Shown piece by piece: positions 11,126-22,920 of a DNA stretch of 64,000 nucleotides; the stretch's first letter is position 1, and each line of letters opens with the position of its first letter. The notes beneath the pieces were generated by a model. The model was given only the letters and a program-made list of their open reading frames with translations. It had not been told where the DNA came from and made no database searches. The position numbers were made by a program, and so were the translations under genes. The DNA lies in assembly GCF_018320785.1 (NCBI RefSeq), contig NC_054872.1, positions 41,156,551-41,220,550 of the forward strand, in the 5' to 3' direction. This stretch comes from Cheilinus undulatus. Its lineage: Eukaryota > Chordata > Actinopteri > Labriformes > Labridae.

Positions 11126-12440
11126 TGACCTTTTCCTTCCCTCTAATAGAAACCCAACATCAGTTCTTGTTTTAATGCTATCATGTAAAGCTTGAAAACT
11201 TGTGAATCTGTCCTTTAAATGTATTGAGCCTAAAAAGTTTCAACTTTTTCTTAATAAGATTTCATAGCTGAAATTCAGTTTTGACTAGGTTAGAAATGTA
11301 TTAAAGTTAAAGTTAGAAATGAGGATGTGGATGATAACTGTAGTGAAAGTTCAGTTTTAAAGACTACAGAGTGAGACAGAGAGTGAGACAGTTCATTTCT
11401 ATTTCACTTTTCTGTTTTTGGTTTCATGCTTCATGGGACACCCCCAACCAAGCAGTCGATGTTCTCCTGGATTTTTAAAATGTCACCGTCTCCCTCTCTG
11501 ACCTTCTTTCTCTCAAACATGAACAAACAAATACACATACAAACAGGCGCCTACACACATGCAACATGAAAGCCAGATAGGCTGGATGTGGGTTTGCAGG
11601 TGCTGTCCCCCACTCAAAAACAACACACAGAACAAACTGTGGTGTGCTTGGTTCCTTTGCATCTCACCTGAAAAACAGCAAAGGTAGACTACTAGATGTG
11701 TGTTTTTATTCAAATCTCCACATAAAGTCCCAACTGAGTCATTTTTCATCATGGTCACTGAGAGAGGTCAAACTTAGTTGCCATTAAAGATCTGAAATGA
11801 GTATTAAGGTCAGTGGGGTGTGATGTGAAAACCAACAAAGATATTTTTTTATAGGTCAGTATTTTTCAAGTTAAAGTTCAGCTCAGCTCAATGAGAAAAT
11901 TATGTCACCATGTTGAGTCCCACCACAAGAGTAATCTGGTTTCATGAAATCACAACAGGCCACTCAATACTAAAATATCTGAAAGATAAAAAAATCAATG
12001 CTCCACCTCTTGGCCCCATGCCAGAATGCTTACAGAAAGTCCTCTAGCTTCACCTGTATTTCAAAATAAGGCTGTGTTGTTCAGCATTCTCAGACAACAC
12101 AACAGTATCACTCTGAACCTGCCTACGTACTGTATTACCTAACATTTTGTGCTTAACCTACCAAGCTCAGATTTGTAAGAAAGGCCTCAATAATTGGCCA
12201 TAACACTGACATGTTTCATCGAAGGATACCTCATTGGCGCTGGAGACTGTTTCCATATCTCAGCAGTTTGACAGAAAGTTTGTGTTACTCTCATCCTACA
12301 AATATGATTGACTTTGCATTTCACATGATCAGTGTCTGCTCCTCTACAAATTCATAGGTTAATTTCATCATTTTGCTGTAACGCACTCTACTGGCAACAG
12401 AAAGAGACACAATTGGGCCATTGTTTTATTCCTATTACTA
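11126..12440. other. Unassigned intergenic DNA
   Basis: No repeat with clear ends and no exon chain was recognised. Open frames are short and lack family motifs. Confidence 0.4.
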
Positions 12441-13390
12441 AGGTGAACCTTTGGCAAAAATGGGCTTAAAGTGGCAAATAATTGCACCAAAGTTGTACAG
12501 TAAAATGGTGAAAAGCAGCTAAAAAGTGGGAAAATAAGTTAAAAGTGGCAAAAATATGTTTAAATTGGCAGAAATAATTAGTTAAAGAGTGGCAAAAGGA
12601 ATAGGCAGCATATATGGGTTAAGAAAGAAAGAGTGGCAAAAATCGGGTGGTAAAAATGTTGAAAGGCAGTGAAAAAGTGGCAAAATAAGTTCAAAGAGGA
12701 AAAAAATTGCTCAAAGTGGCAAAAATGGGTTAGAGTAGCAAATAATTGCAGCAAAAATGGGCATTAAAATGGTAAAACATGCTTAAAGAGTGGAAAAAAA
12801 TGGAATATAAGTAGCACAGTAGTCTTTAAAGTGGCAAAAATTGGCAGAAATAAAGGGTAAAAAGCAGTTAAAAAGTGGCAAAAAGAGGTTAAAACCATCC
12901 AAAAAGGATAAGCAGCAAATATGGTTGAAAAAAGAAAAACATGGCAAAAACGGTTGGTAAAAATGGAGAAAGGCAGTCCAAAAGTAGCAAAATTTGGCTG
13001 AAAGAAACAAAAATTGGCTTGAAGTGGCACAGATGTGTTAAAAGTCACAAAATAGGCAGAAATAAGAGATGGAAAATTTGTTAAAAGTGGCAAAAAATGG
13101 TTTAAAGTAGAAAAAAGAGGTTAAAAAAAAGGCAAAAATGATAAGAAACACATACAGGTTGATAAACAAATGGCAAAAATGCAGAAAAATATTGTGAAAA
13201 GCAGTTAAAAAGTGGTAATAATAGGTTTAAAGTGGCAAACACTGGCTCAAAGTGGCAAAAATTGGTGGTTTAAATGGTGAAAAGCGGTTAAAAAGTGGGC
13301 AAATTGGTTAAAGCGTGGCAAAAATTAGAAGAAAAGGGATAGATGTGGAAACAAATCTGAAACAAATAAAATAGGTGGAAACAGTAATAG
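12440..13390. repeat. Degenerate tandem array, GTGGCAAAAATGGGTTAAA unit
   Basis: About 40 imperfect units of roughly 20-25 bp with the words AAAGTGGCAAAAA and GGTTAAA fill nearly 1 kb. The minus-strand frame of 109 codons in it is phenylalanine- and leucine-rich repeat translation. A related array in the other orientation lies at 34670-34910. Confidence 0.85.
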
Positions 13391-13394
13391 AAAG

Positions 13395-14380
13395 GGTTAA
13401 AAAGTAGGAGGAATAGATGGTTTGAACATCAGAACCTAATATCTTGGCACCCTTTTTAGTTTCAAAATGAGACAACTGTTGGCCAAGATGCTAGCACCCG
13501 TGCTATTGATCCAACGCACATGCATTGAAATATCCAATAAATCACAACTTGGGAGGGCCCCTTCATGGGGTTTTCAGGGGCTCAGAATATTTTGTGGGCA
13601 GCCTTGGTTTGGATGTGGTTAAGCTGCAAATGAACTGCCCTCTATGAATCAAATAAGTTCTCTGAATCTGAATGATAAACAACAGCAGAGTGAATTCATT
13701 ATTAACCATTTGTGAAAAATAACTGGCACATGTGGCTATCAGAGATATTATTTTGACTATTGCAACTTGACACTGGACCTGCCCACTCGGGGTTGCTGTT
13801 TCCAGGAATAATGATGAGATGTCATTGCGAGGAAAACCAAGAGGCTTAGAATAGAAAAGATACTATCTGAGGACTAGATATACAAACACATAACAACTGA
13901 ATCAAATCGAATCAATAAATAGTCAGTCGTATTCATTTTGTTCTTGTTTGCTTTTAGTAGTCATTTGAGGCATCAGTTTTCATTCCAGTCTGTTCCTTAA
14001 GTAGTAGAAAAAATTCCCACAGGTGCCCTGAAACTCCCAAGTCAGCCAAATAGTGCTTCCTCATTCAAAAAAGAGCTTGACATATATGGGAAACCCCTAT
14101 TCTTTTAATGCACCCTGGGTTTGATGGGATAATCTTCAAAAGAGAGATGGAAATAGACACATGTACTGTATATCACTAGGCAGATTTATGAGTATCATAA
14201 AGTATGTGGTGACAAAGGCAATGGCTGGTTGTCTAAAGAGTTCAGTGTTTGTTTTTCCCACGTTAGGTTGCTTGACTTGTTTAGTGATTCTGTATGCTTG
14301 CAGACTGATGGGTGAGAAACCAACAATTCACCAGGGTTGTCAAGACATTCGCTACCTTGCAGCATGGCCAAACAGCATTG
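13395..14380. other. Unassigned intergenic DNA
   Basis: Low-complexity flank of the array at 12440-13390, then unique-looking AT-rich sequence. No gene supported. Confidence 0.4.
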
Positions 14381-14384
14381 CCAC

Positions 14385-15320
14385 ACTCAACAGACCCAGG
14401 CTTGATAAAAGGGTGGGAGAAGCAGAGCTAGGGTGAGGTGCCCAGACTAGAGCTCTTACTCATCCCCGTCGGACTAGTCTTGCGCTCTACCTCCTCCTTC
14501 TACCTACCCTACCACAACTCCGACTAGGGCTATTACTCAGCCCAGCTGGACTAAGCTGACACTCTCCTTCCACTTCTTCCTGCCCCACAAGACCCATAAT
14601 GACACCTTCAACAGACCCAGGCTTAGCAAAAGGGTGGGGGAGGCAGAGCTTGGGCGAGGTGCTCCCACTGGGGCTAGCACTCATCTGCCAGACTAGGCTC
14701 ACACTCTACCTGCCCTTGCACAACTCATAATTACACCTTTAACAGACACAGGCTTGGCGGGGGGGGGGTAGAGCTAGGGTGAGGTGCTCTGACTGAGGCT
14801 AGCACTCTACCTCCCCCTTCTACCTGCCCTTGCACAACTCATAATTACACTTTTAACAGACCCAGGCTTAGCTAAGGGTTGGGGAGGCAGGGCTAGGGTG
14901 AGGTGCCCTGACTGGGGCTAGCACTCTACCTCCCCCTTCTACCTGCCCTTGCACAACTCATAATTACACCTTCAACAGACCCACGCTTAGCAAGAGGGTG
15001 GGAGAGATAGAGCTAGGGTGAGGTGCCCCCACCTTAGCATGACTCGCAATCACACCTTCAACAGACCCAGGCTTAGTAAGAGGATGCAGGACTAGGGTGA
15101 GGTGCCCTGACTGCAGCTAGTACTCAACCCCACCAGACTTGGCTGATGCTCTACCTCCCCCTTCTACCTACCCTAGCATGACTTATAATTATACCTTCAA
15201 TCGACCCAGGCTTAGCAAGAGGGTGGGAGAGGCAGAGCTAGGGTGAGGAGCTCTGACTGGGGCTAGCACTCTACCTCCCCCTTCTACATACTCTAGCTCG
15301 ACTCATAATTACAACTGTCA
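14385..15320 (+). repeat. Minisatellite of about 7 units (86-220 bp)
   Basis: The anchor AACAGACCCAGGCTTAGC (variants included) recurs near 14388, 14607, 14737, 14852, 14971, 15057 and 15198. Between anchors come GAGGCAGAGCTAGGGTGAGG, GACTGGGGCTAGCACTCTAC and CTCCCCCTTCTACCTGCCC. Unit length varies by internal deletion. A run of G at about 14760 sits in one unit. The array is much more GC-rich than its flanks. Confidence 0.9.
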
Positions 15321-15324
15321 ACCA

Positions 15325-16150
15325 TTATTTTGCCCCAAGCCAGCATTATTCCTCCTTATCTAAATCCGCTGACTGGCCTGAACTGCTTCATCTCCTTAAC
15401 TATCTTTTGCAAGCTCTGCCTCTGCACTCACAGCTCTCTAAGTAAAGACCAAAGTAATGCCAGATCTGATTACACGTTTTGTTTAGGTTTTGGGATGTCA
15501 TGATCCATGATAAAAACAAAAATCTTGTCCCGTCTCGGCTGGCAGACTGAAAACACAACGATTGGCAACACTACAACTCTGATCCCGACTGATCAGCCTA
15601 CCAGTCTGTCTGAGACTTCACTTGTTGTCTGGGAGTCACTAGTGTCAGTCATAGCTATGACAGAAACCCTCTGTCTGTTGCTAGCAGTTTGTGCCCTGAC
15701 AAGAAAAAAACAACAGCAAAGAAATGACTCACTCCAAACAGGAAAAAAGATAGCCTACTTTTATGATAACAGTCTTCATAAGTTATGAGTTTGACGTGTT
15801 TTGAGGATTGTTGTTCTTACTTTAGAAATGACCTTTAAAAATTTTGTTTCAATTTCAGTTTTCACCTCAATAACACATACATTTAAGTGTTAATGAGTGC
15901 AAATGTGAGGACTTTCTGATCCTCATTTTCAGAGATAAAGCATAAGTCGTCTCTTTCAGACAAGGCTAAGTATTCACTTTACTGTTCTTTGGTAAGATCT
16001 AAAAACCAACCCAAAAAGTAACTTTGCAGTCAAATATTCATATACAACCATCCATTTCATGAGTGTGTTAAAGATATTAAAAACATATAGCTGTGCTTTG
16101 TTATACCTCAGGTAGGAGTATCTCCATTTTCAGTGGTCTAAGTTCCTCTA
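15325..16150. other. Unassigned intergenic DNA
   Basis: No exon chain or element ends recognised. A plus-strand frame of 93 codons at 15507 has one hydrophobic stretch but no family resemblance and no splice context. Confidence 0.4.
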
Positions 16151-16151
16151 C

Positions 16152-17130
16152 TACAGTACTGAGAAAAGTATTTGCCCCTCTTCCTGATTTCTTTTCTTTT
16201 ACATATTTGTCACGCTTAAATGTTTCAGATTTTCAAACAAATTTAACAAGCAGCAAAAGATAATCCAGATAATTCAAAATGCAGCTTTAAAATAATGATT
16301 TCATTTATTTAGGGAAAAAGTCATCCAACTGCCCTGTGACTGTAAACGCCCCTTTTCTTAAATCTTCAGTTAACTGTGCTTAACCTCATTATTTGGAAAT
16401 CTGAGTTCAATTTCACTATGCAGATCCAGGCTTGATTACTGCCAGACCGTTCGAATCAAAAATTCACTTAAATAGAACCTGTCTAACAAAGTGAAGCAGG
16501 CTAAAAGCTCACATCATGGCGCCATCTAAAGAAGTTCTAATCTTGCAAAGCAGATGGATATGCCCGTTTCTGTGTTTCTCACTGGCGAATCCATCTTGCA
16601 AACTCCCGTCTGAACTGTTTGGGCCCAGTTAGAAAGTGACAGAACCAATCAGCAACGAGGGGCAGTACTTTCAGGCGTGGCGGAGTCGTGACATAAGCAA
16701 GCAGCAACAAGAGACTGGTGCAATTATGGCGGAAGAGATTAGCGTGGATGCTGCTAAAGCAGCTGTTTTATCAGAACTTGACAACATTTCTTTGTTGAAA
16801 GAAGAACAAAGAAATGCACTGAGTTGTTTTCCTTTCAAAAATGACAAAAGTTTTGTACTGACATGTCTACAGTCGTGAGGTTTGCATTCGCATCCATAGG
16901 GTCGCAGCTCAATAGCAGCTACGTCATGTGTTTTGTTGCCCTGATGGGCCCGTAAATATGTGGAAGACAGAACACTCATCCAGTTTTTTCAAAGGCTCTT
17001 CCCTTTCCCAAATGCTCTCAATGACTGGTTTACATCAGGTTAAAGAAGTTCAAGACCAGATGAGAAACAAAGTCATTGCTATCTATCAGTCTTTAAAGGG
17101 TCCCAAAGCCATTTCCAAGGCTTTGGGACC
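16152..17130 (+). mobile_element. Tc1-like element, 5' part, split by a nested element
   Basis: The left end ACAGTACTGAGAAAAGTATT is a Tc1 terminal repeat. The coding start (ATGGCGCCATCTAAAGAAGT near 16516) is interrupted at 16538 and resumes at 17043 with AAGAAGTTCAAGACCAGATG. The rejoined phase cannot be called intact. Homology ends near 17130, so the rest of the transposase is gone. Confidence 0.75.
16538..17042 (+). mobile_element. 9-bp-duplication DNA element, complete 505-bp copy
   Basis: The flanks carry a perfect 9-bp target duplication, AAGAAGTTC (16529-16537 and 17043-17051). The ends are TAATCTTGCAAAGCAGATGG and CATCAGGTTA. It sits inside the Tc1-like element at 16152-17130. A frame starting at 16726 reads MAEEISVDAAKAAVLSELDN, then about 25 residues that resemble the lead-in to a helicase motif I, then stops. 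It is a non-autonomous relic. Confidence 0.85.
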
Positions 17131-17134
17131 AGGG

Positions 17135-17665
17135 GTGGAGCTAGGTGTTGCCAACATTACGGGAATCTGGGGACATTCTCCCGGTGAGATTTTTTCTGCT
17201 TTACAGATGCTGTTTTCATTGGTTGATGGCATTTTTATTCATTGAATGATTATATTATATTTGGGAGAACTTAAAGTACCTCTAAAAACAATTTTGATGA
17301 TTTTAAAGTGTTGAGTAGCCCATATACCTTATCTAATAATAAACACATACATAAGTGTTGAGATTACACCTGTAACCCTTTTACGTATATTTTTAAAATT
17401 CCCAAAAGCCAATAGTATTTATAGAATTTCAAATGAAACTTATCATCTGAAATCTGATTAATTCCTTTCTGACTCACTCTGTTTCCTGCTCTCTCTTCCT
17501 CCTCTCATCTTCTTTCATTCTCTCACTTTCTCTCTCTGCTCCACTCTTTTACTCCTGGACGAAAACTCCACTGAAAGAGGAAAATATAAAAACAAGGAGT
17601 TTTAGATTTATGACCATTATACTACTATTAAAAGACCAAGTTTTATATGTATCTTAGTCACATCA
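17135..17665. other. Unassigned intergenic DNA
   Basis: AT-rich, with a CT-rich stretch (TCTCTTCCTCCTCTC) at 17490-17540. No gene or element ends recognised. Confidence 0.4.
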
Positions 17666-17668
17666 ATT

Positions 17669-18698
17669 AACTGTTTCCCATGATTGGAGTCAATAAGGTC
17701 AGACTAAATAATCCTAACACAAAATCAAACAATCTTCTAGAGTCTAAAAGACACATAATATTTTTCTGTGTAAGATCCTTTAAATTAGAAATCCAAACCT
17801 GTCAGACTTTCATAATAGCCAACATTTTAAAGAATTAAAAAAGTTAGTGTTTCCTATCTGATTTGAACCTCTCCAGTCTACAGTCAGCTCAATGTTAAAG
17901 TATATGCTAGGAGTTTCGTTCAAAATGACAATGACGTCATCTCGTTTTGTTTGTTTGTTTTCAGGGAGAGATTTTTCCCCCTCAAATAAATGAGTGAGAC
18001 TGTACTTAACATCTCTGCTGTGCTCAGTGTGTGTGTGTGTGTGTGACAGACTGACCACACCTTTCAGGATCAGATCACTGTTCATCAAACATGTTCAGAA
18101 CTCAGAGGAAAACTTTAAGAAGAGTGTCGTCTGAAACGTTGAGGATGCATATTTATTTTCCTGGTTATAGCTCCAGAATCTAGACACGTGAGACGGGCGT
18201 GTCTGTGTGTTTAGGTTTGATCAGAGTGGTGAGTCTGAATGAAATGGCACAGACACAAGCACACACACGACGTGAAAGCTGTGAGCTCGGGCTGAATTAA
18301 CCTGCTGTATGTTGGCTGTCGACTAAATCAGACTTTAGAAACTTTACCTGTATTCTGACCCTGTGCTGTCCTCCATGCTGAAGTTTCTTCATTCAACTTT
18401 GGTTTCACCAACTCAGCACCAGCATTTACCAAAGACTGCATATTGACGACAAGAACACTCACTTCATCTCAAATTCACACACAATCAATAACTTAACGGA
18501 GGAGCGAGTCGCCCTGAGACCAAAAAGGTTTGGGGCTTTAATGAAAACATCCGGGGCTTAAGCTCATACAGCCACCCCCTAACTCCGCCGATGGATACAG
18601 AAAAAATATTGTGTGTCTTTAAGAATCTAGAAGATTATTTTTGTGTTAAGATGATTTAGTTTGACCTTATTGACTCCAAATCATGTGGAAACAGTTAA
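17669..18698. repeat. Inverted repeat, arms about 100 bp, loop about 830 bp
   Basis: The left arm 17669-17769 is the approximate reverse complement of 18597-18698 (shared words include TGACCTTATTGACTCCAA and TCTAGAAGATT). The loop contains a (GT)n tract near 18030 and, on the minus strand, a short ATG-to-donor segment (MEDSTGSEYR then GTAAAG) near 18345-18376. It could be a fold-back transposon or two opposed copies of one repeat. Confidence 0.6.
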
Positions 18699-18699
18699 C

Positions 18700-19230
18700 T
18701 TGAGAATTTTTCTTCAATTCACAGTTAATTAAGCCAATCCATTTCTAGTAAAAACTAGTGCAAAACACACTATAGGAAATAAAGCTTTTGAAGCTCAAAG
18801 ATTATGGGGGACCCCCCGACCCCCCACACAAGTCTGAAGTAACTCTACATGCCTCATTAACTACAGGTGCAATGTGGTTTACTTTTTGGTAGTTTTGAGT
18901 TTCAGAGTTAGGTTAAGGAAAGAATAAAAAATAAATACAGGCGCTGAGTGAAGGACAGTTATGAAGAAAGTATAAGGAAAGGACGGATATACCCTTACAG
19001 AAGAAGATTCTCCAGTAAGTAAATGAAACAAGAGACACCAGGAAAAGAAAATAAGAGGAAATGTGTGATGAGCCAAGAGAGGAGAAGAAGAGAATTATTA
19101 CATAAAAGGCTGAGGTTGAATTCAGATTTGAGAAATCATGAAACATGAAGTAAAAGAAACAGTAAAAAGAGAGTGAGGGAAAGAGAAGAGGACAGGAAGA
19201 CACTACTGGTTTTAAGAGCAGGTGAAGATA
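18700..19230. other. Unassigned purine-rich DNA
   Basis: A GA-rich stretch at 18910-19230 gives long minus-strand frames of low complexity (F/S/L-rich). No gene supported. Confidence 0.4.
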
Positions 19231-19234
19231 AAGA

Positions 19235-19940
19235 GAAGCAGAGGAGTTGGCAACACATAGCTCTGCCCCTGAGCCAACCTTCCCAAAAAACTCCAAGAGC
19301 ACATCGATTCATCCAGGAGGTCACAAAAGAACGATGAACAGCATCTGAAGACCTGCAGGCCTCTCCTGACTCAGTCAAGGTCAGTGTTCATGGTTCAGTA
19401 ATAAGAGACTGGGCAAAAATGGTATCCTTGAGAGAGTTCCATGGCCTAAACCACTGCTGACCAAAAAGAACACAAAGCTCATCTCAAACTTCTCTAGAAC
19501 ATCCTGATGATCCCCAATACTTTTATAACAGAAAATACTCCTTAGATCGCCGAGAAAGGACTTTTTGGAAGGTGTACATCCTTTTATATTTGGAGTGAAA
19601 CTAATGCACCATTTCATATAAAGAACATCATACCAGCAGTCAAACATGGTAGTGGTAGTGTGATGGGGTGGGGTGGCTCTGCTGTAGGACCTGGATGATT
19701 TGCCATAACTGATGGAACCACGGCTTCTGCTCTCTACCAGGAAATCCCAAAAGAGAATGTCTGGCCATTTTTTTGTAAGCTCAAGCTCACTTGGGTTATG
19801 AAGCAGGACAATGAGGCGAAACAGACCAGCAAGTCAACCTTTGAGTGGCTTAAAAAACAAATGTCGTGGAGTGACCCAGTCAAAGTCTGGCCTTAAATCC
19901 AATTGAGATGCTATGGTATGAACTTATATAAGCCATTCAT
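19235..19940 (+). mobile_element. Tc1-like transposase pseudogene fragment
   Basis: Nucleotide phrases of a common fish Tc1 family are present in order: CATCTGAAGACCTGCAGGCC, TTTTTGGAAGGTGTACATCC, and CAGCAGTCAAACATGGTAGT with GTGATGGGGTGGGG. It shares most of these with 31365-32240. The frame is destroyed by indels and stops, and the terminal repeats are not seen. Confidence 0.75.
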
Positions 19941-20804
19941 GCTCAAAACTCCTCCAACGTGGCAGCCACCACAGCAGTTAATAGCACAGTAAGAAAAAAC
20001 AATCCATGTATAACCACAAAATCCACAGGGAGCAAAGAAATCAATACCAAATAATTAATAACTTTAATTGCATGTAACCATGTCAAGCTCAACAGTGTGG
20101 TTCTGGAAGCAAAAATCCAGTTCATTTCTCCATAATGGATTTGATTATTAGCCATATTATCTCAAGTATCCAAGCTAGACTTACCATGAGTAGAAAATGG
20201 TGGTATATGCTCTTGTACAAGAAAATAGTTGGCAAGATATCAACCTCTTTTTAAGAAAAATCAAGTTTATTCTCAGCCAAAAAATACTACAATACCCACA
20301 ATCCTTAACTGTCACAGCGATGTCTCTGATTGGTGGGGTCTACAATTACCACAGAGATGTCAATCAAGCCCACAAATAAAGACTGTTGACTGCTGATGAC
20401 GACTAAACATACTGGTGCAGTATGAGGAGATAAAGGTAAGTATAGAGTTATATGTTTTGAAAGATTGAAGTGTTATCATTAACAACAAATAAAGTGAAAT
20501 GCAGTGGATTGTGGGATACCTAGTTCCTTCTGCCTTGTAAAGACATATTTACACAGTCTCTGCCCTAGCTTTCTTTAAGTTATTGAACTGCATTTTTGCA
20601 CCAAATCAAATGTTAAACTCTGTTGTACAAAATATGCATAGAAAGTCAAAAATAAGACAAATAAATAACAACGAGGTGAGGATAAATATTTATCAGTTGG
20701 ATATGTTGGGAAAATCTTACAAAGAAATACTATATTTGCATTTTTAGAAGTCTGAAATTGTCTCTGAACTCGTTTAAATTTTCAGATTTACTAAGGACAG
20801 GAAT

Positions 20805-21165
20805 GATACAGAGCTGCACAGTGGTGGTTAGCATTGTTGCCTCACAGCAAGAAGGTTCCTGGTTCACATTCACGGTCTTTCTGAGTGGAGTTTGCATTTT
20901 CTCTAAGCATGCAAGGGTTCTCTTTGGGTGCTCCAACTTCCGCTCACCACCAAAAACATGCACGTTGGGTTAATCTGTGACTCTTAATTGTCTGTAGCTG
21001 TGAATGTGAGCATGCATGACTGTTTGTCTCTGTTAGCCCTGTGATTGACTGGTGACCAGTCCAGGGTCTACCCTGCCTCTTGTCCAATGACAGCTGGGAT
21101 AGGCTCCAGCCTCCCGTGACCTCAAATGGTATAAACAGTGTCAAAAATGGATGGATGGAAAGTCT
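20805..21165 (+). repeat. SINE-like dispersed repeat with (ATGG)n tail, copy 1
   Basis: The head is CACAGTGGTGGTTAGCATTG, followed by TTGCCTCACAGCAAGAAGG. The body has GATTGACTGGTGACCAGTCC and AGCTGGGATAGGCTCCAGCC, and the tail is ATGGATGG. This is a very common fish repeat. A second copy follows at 21205-21640. Confidence 0.8.
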
Positions 21166-21204
21166 AAAATCGTCTCCAAACTTTCTTCGATTATCTTTGA
21201 ACAG

Positions 21205-21640
21205 GAACCATACAGGGTTGCCCAGTAGTGGTTAGCACTCTTGCCTCACAGGGAGAAGGTTCCTGGTTTGCTGACCGGTCAGGGACTTTCTGAGTGGAGT
21301 TTGAATGTCCTCCTTGGGTTCTTCAGCTTCCTCCAACAGACCAAGGACACCTTCCTTGTGATGTCAGTCTTGTGACTGACCGGTAAAAGTACCCATTAGC
21401 TAGCACAATGGCGGCAGTGTGCCTTGAAGCAAGTCTAGGCTTCCCTGGGAATTTGTATAACAATGCATCATTACTGTAACTGTACAAATGATTGAAGATG
21501 CTGTAACAAGAATCAAAGAGTCTATTTTCATGGAAATAGGTATGGTGTGCTTTAAGATTTTGGCTCGATTTCAGGTGTGCCTTGGGTCAAAGAAGTTAGA
21601 AAACAACTTGTATAGAAAATGGATGGATGGATGGTTGGAT
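21205..21640 (+). repeat. SINE-like dispersed repeat with (ATGG)n tail, diverged copy 2
   Basis: It repeats the head (GTGGTTAGCACTCTTGCCTC) and the tail ATGGATGGATGG of copy 1, with a diverged middle. The two copies are tandem, about 40 bp apart. Confidence 0.7.
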
Positions 21641-21644
21641 AGAT

Positions 21645-22820
21645 AGATGGACTGACCCAACTATTGACCTCTACAGTTACTATCGTCAACACACACTGTT
21701 GGATCATTTTCAATAGAACAATGTTATAGTCAGTTCTAAAACAAATTATTATTATTTTGAGTTCTATTTACAATGATTACATTTTATCAGTAGCACCTAT
21801 ACACAAGACAGCAACACGGTGTTTATTGAGCGAGACCAACAGAGGGAAACAAGAATTTGAATGTAATTGTTGGATTTTGAGTTCTGTTTTTTCTTCTTCC
21901 ACATTTTATCATGTTTTCATCTCCCTGAGTGTTAAAAACACCTGTCACTGCTACACGGCTGTGTTTTACTAAGGTTATTAATGCTTTGCTTACTAAATAC
22001 GTGTAATAAAAAATGTCTTATAGTTTGATGTGTCACCACCGCAGTGGCACACTCAGCACTGACGACACAAAGAGAATAATCGCATAATAAGTAGCCGTGG
22101 AATAAAGGTGAATTACAAGGAGGATGTATCTGCTGCCATGTGAAACACTGTTCTCATGTATTTCTCCTGTATTTCCCTTTTCATCAAAAAATTACCAGGC
22201 AGCCTAAGCAGAGACCAAATATAATAAAATTGAACACTTATAATCAGCATTTGAATAACAAATTACATCAATGTGGCTAAGCAGTGTGATAGAGACAACG
22301 GCGATCTAGTAATCACTGCAACTGTCAGGATTTTTAAGAACTTTTGAGTCTGTGTGAAACCAGTCAGTCCTGCTGCTCAGTGATGGTACCTTCATTTATC
22401 TTATCTCAGCAGGTGTTTCTGTTCCGATTCTGTGGGTATTCCCCATGTTTTTACTGGGTGGTCGTGGGAGGATCCTCCCCTGCAGTCTTTTTTTTAGCTT
22501 GTGTTTTTGCATGTCTAGTTAATCAGACACAAAGTGACAGAGGTCATTAGTGTACCAGCAGACAATTTCAACAACCTTGAAGCTGATTAGCATTTGATTT
22601 CAATACAATAGATCAATTTTGTATCATAAAAGGTGCTGTTTGAAAAGAAGTAGGTACCCATGTTAGATTATAGAGACACAAATACAGTAACAGTGTCTGA
22701 ATGAAACTACAATATCTAGTTTTATTATTTTAACCGTTATACAGGGAACAAGAAAAGGTCCTATCATCAAGCAGCACAACTTCATAGATTCAGCAAAGTC
22801 CTGAAAGAGATTACAAAGAA
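21645..22820. other. Unassigned DNA downstream of apom
   Basis: No exon chain recognised. The 3' end of apom transcripts probably falls near 22710-22830, where minus-strand AATAAA-type signals occur (TTTATT on the plus strand at about 22828). Confidence 0.4.
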
Positions 22821-22920
22821 CCAAGAGTTTATTATTTTTATTAACGATGACTGACAAAGTTAAGTGGGTGAATTAACTTGATGATGGAAACAAGATATGA
22901 GTTTACTTCAGCGTCCACAT

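Noticed and set aside
12764..13093. 109-codon Phe-rich minus-strand frame
   Set aside because: It is translation of the GTGGCAAAAATGGG tandem array.
18020..18045. (GT)n microsatellite as a notable feature
   Set aside because: It is short and ordinary; only mentioned as part of the inverted-repeat loop.
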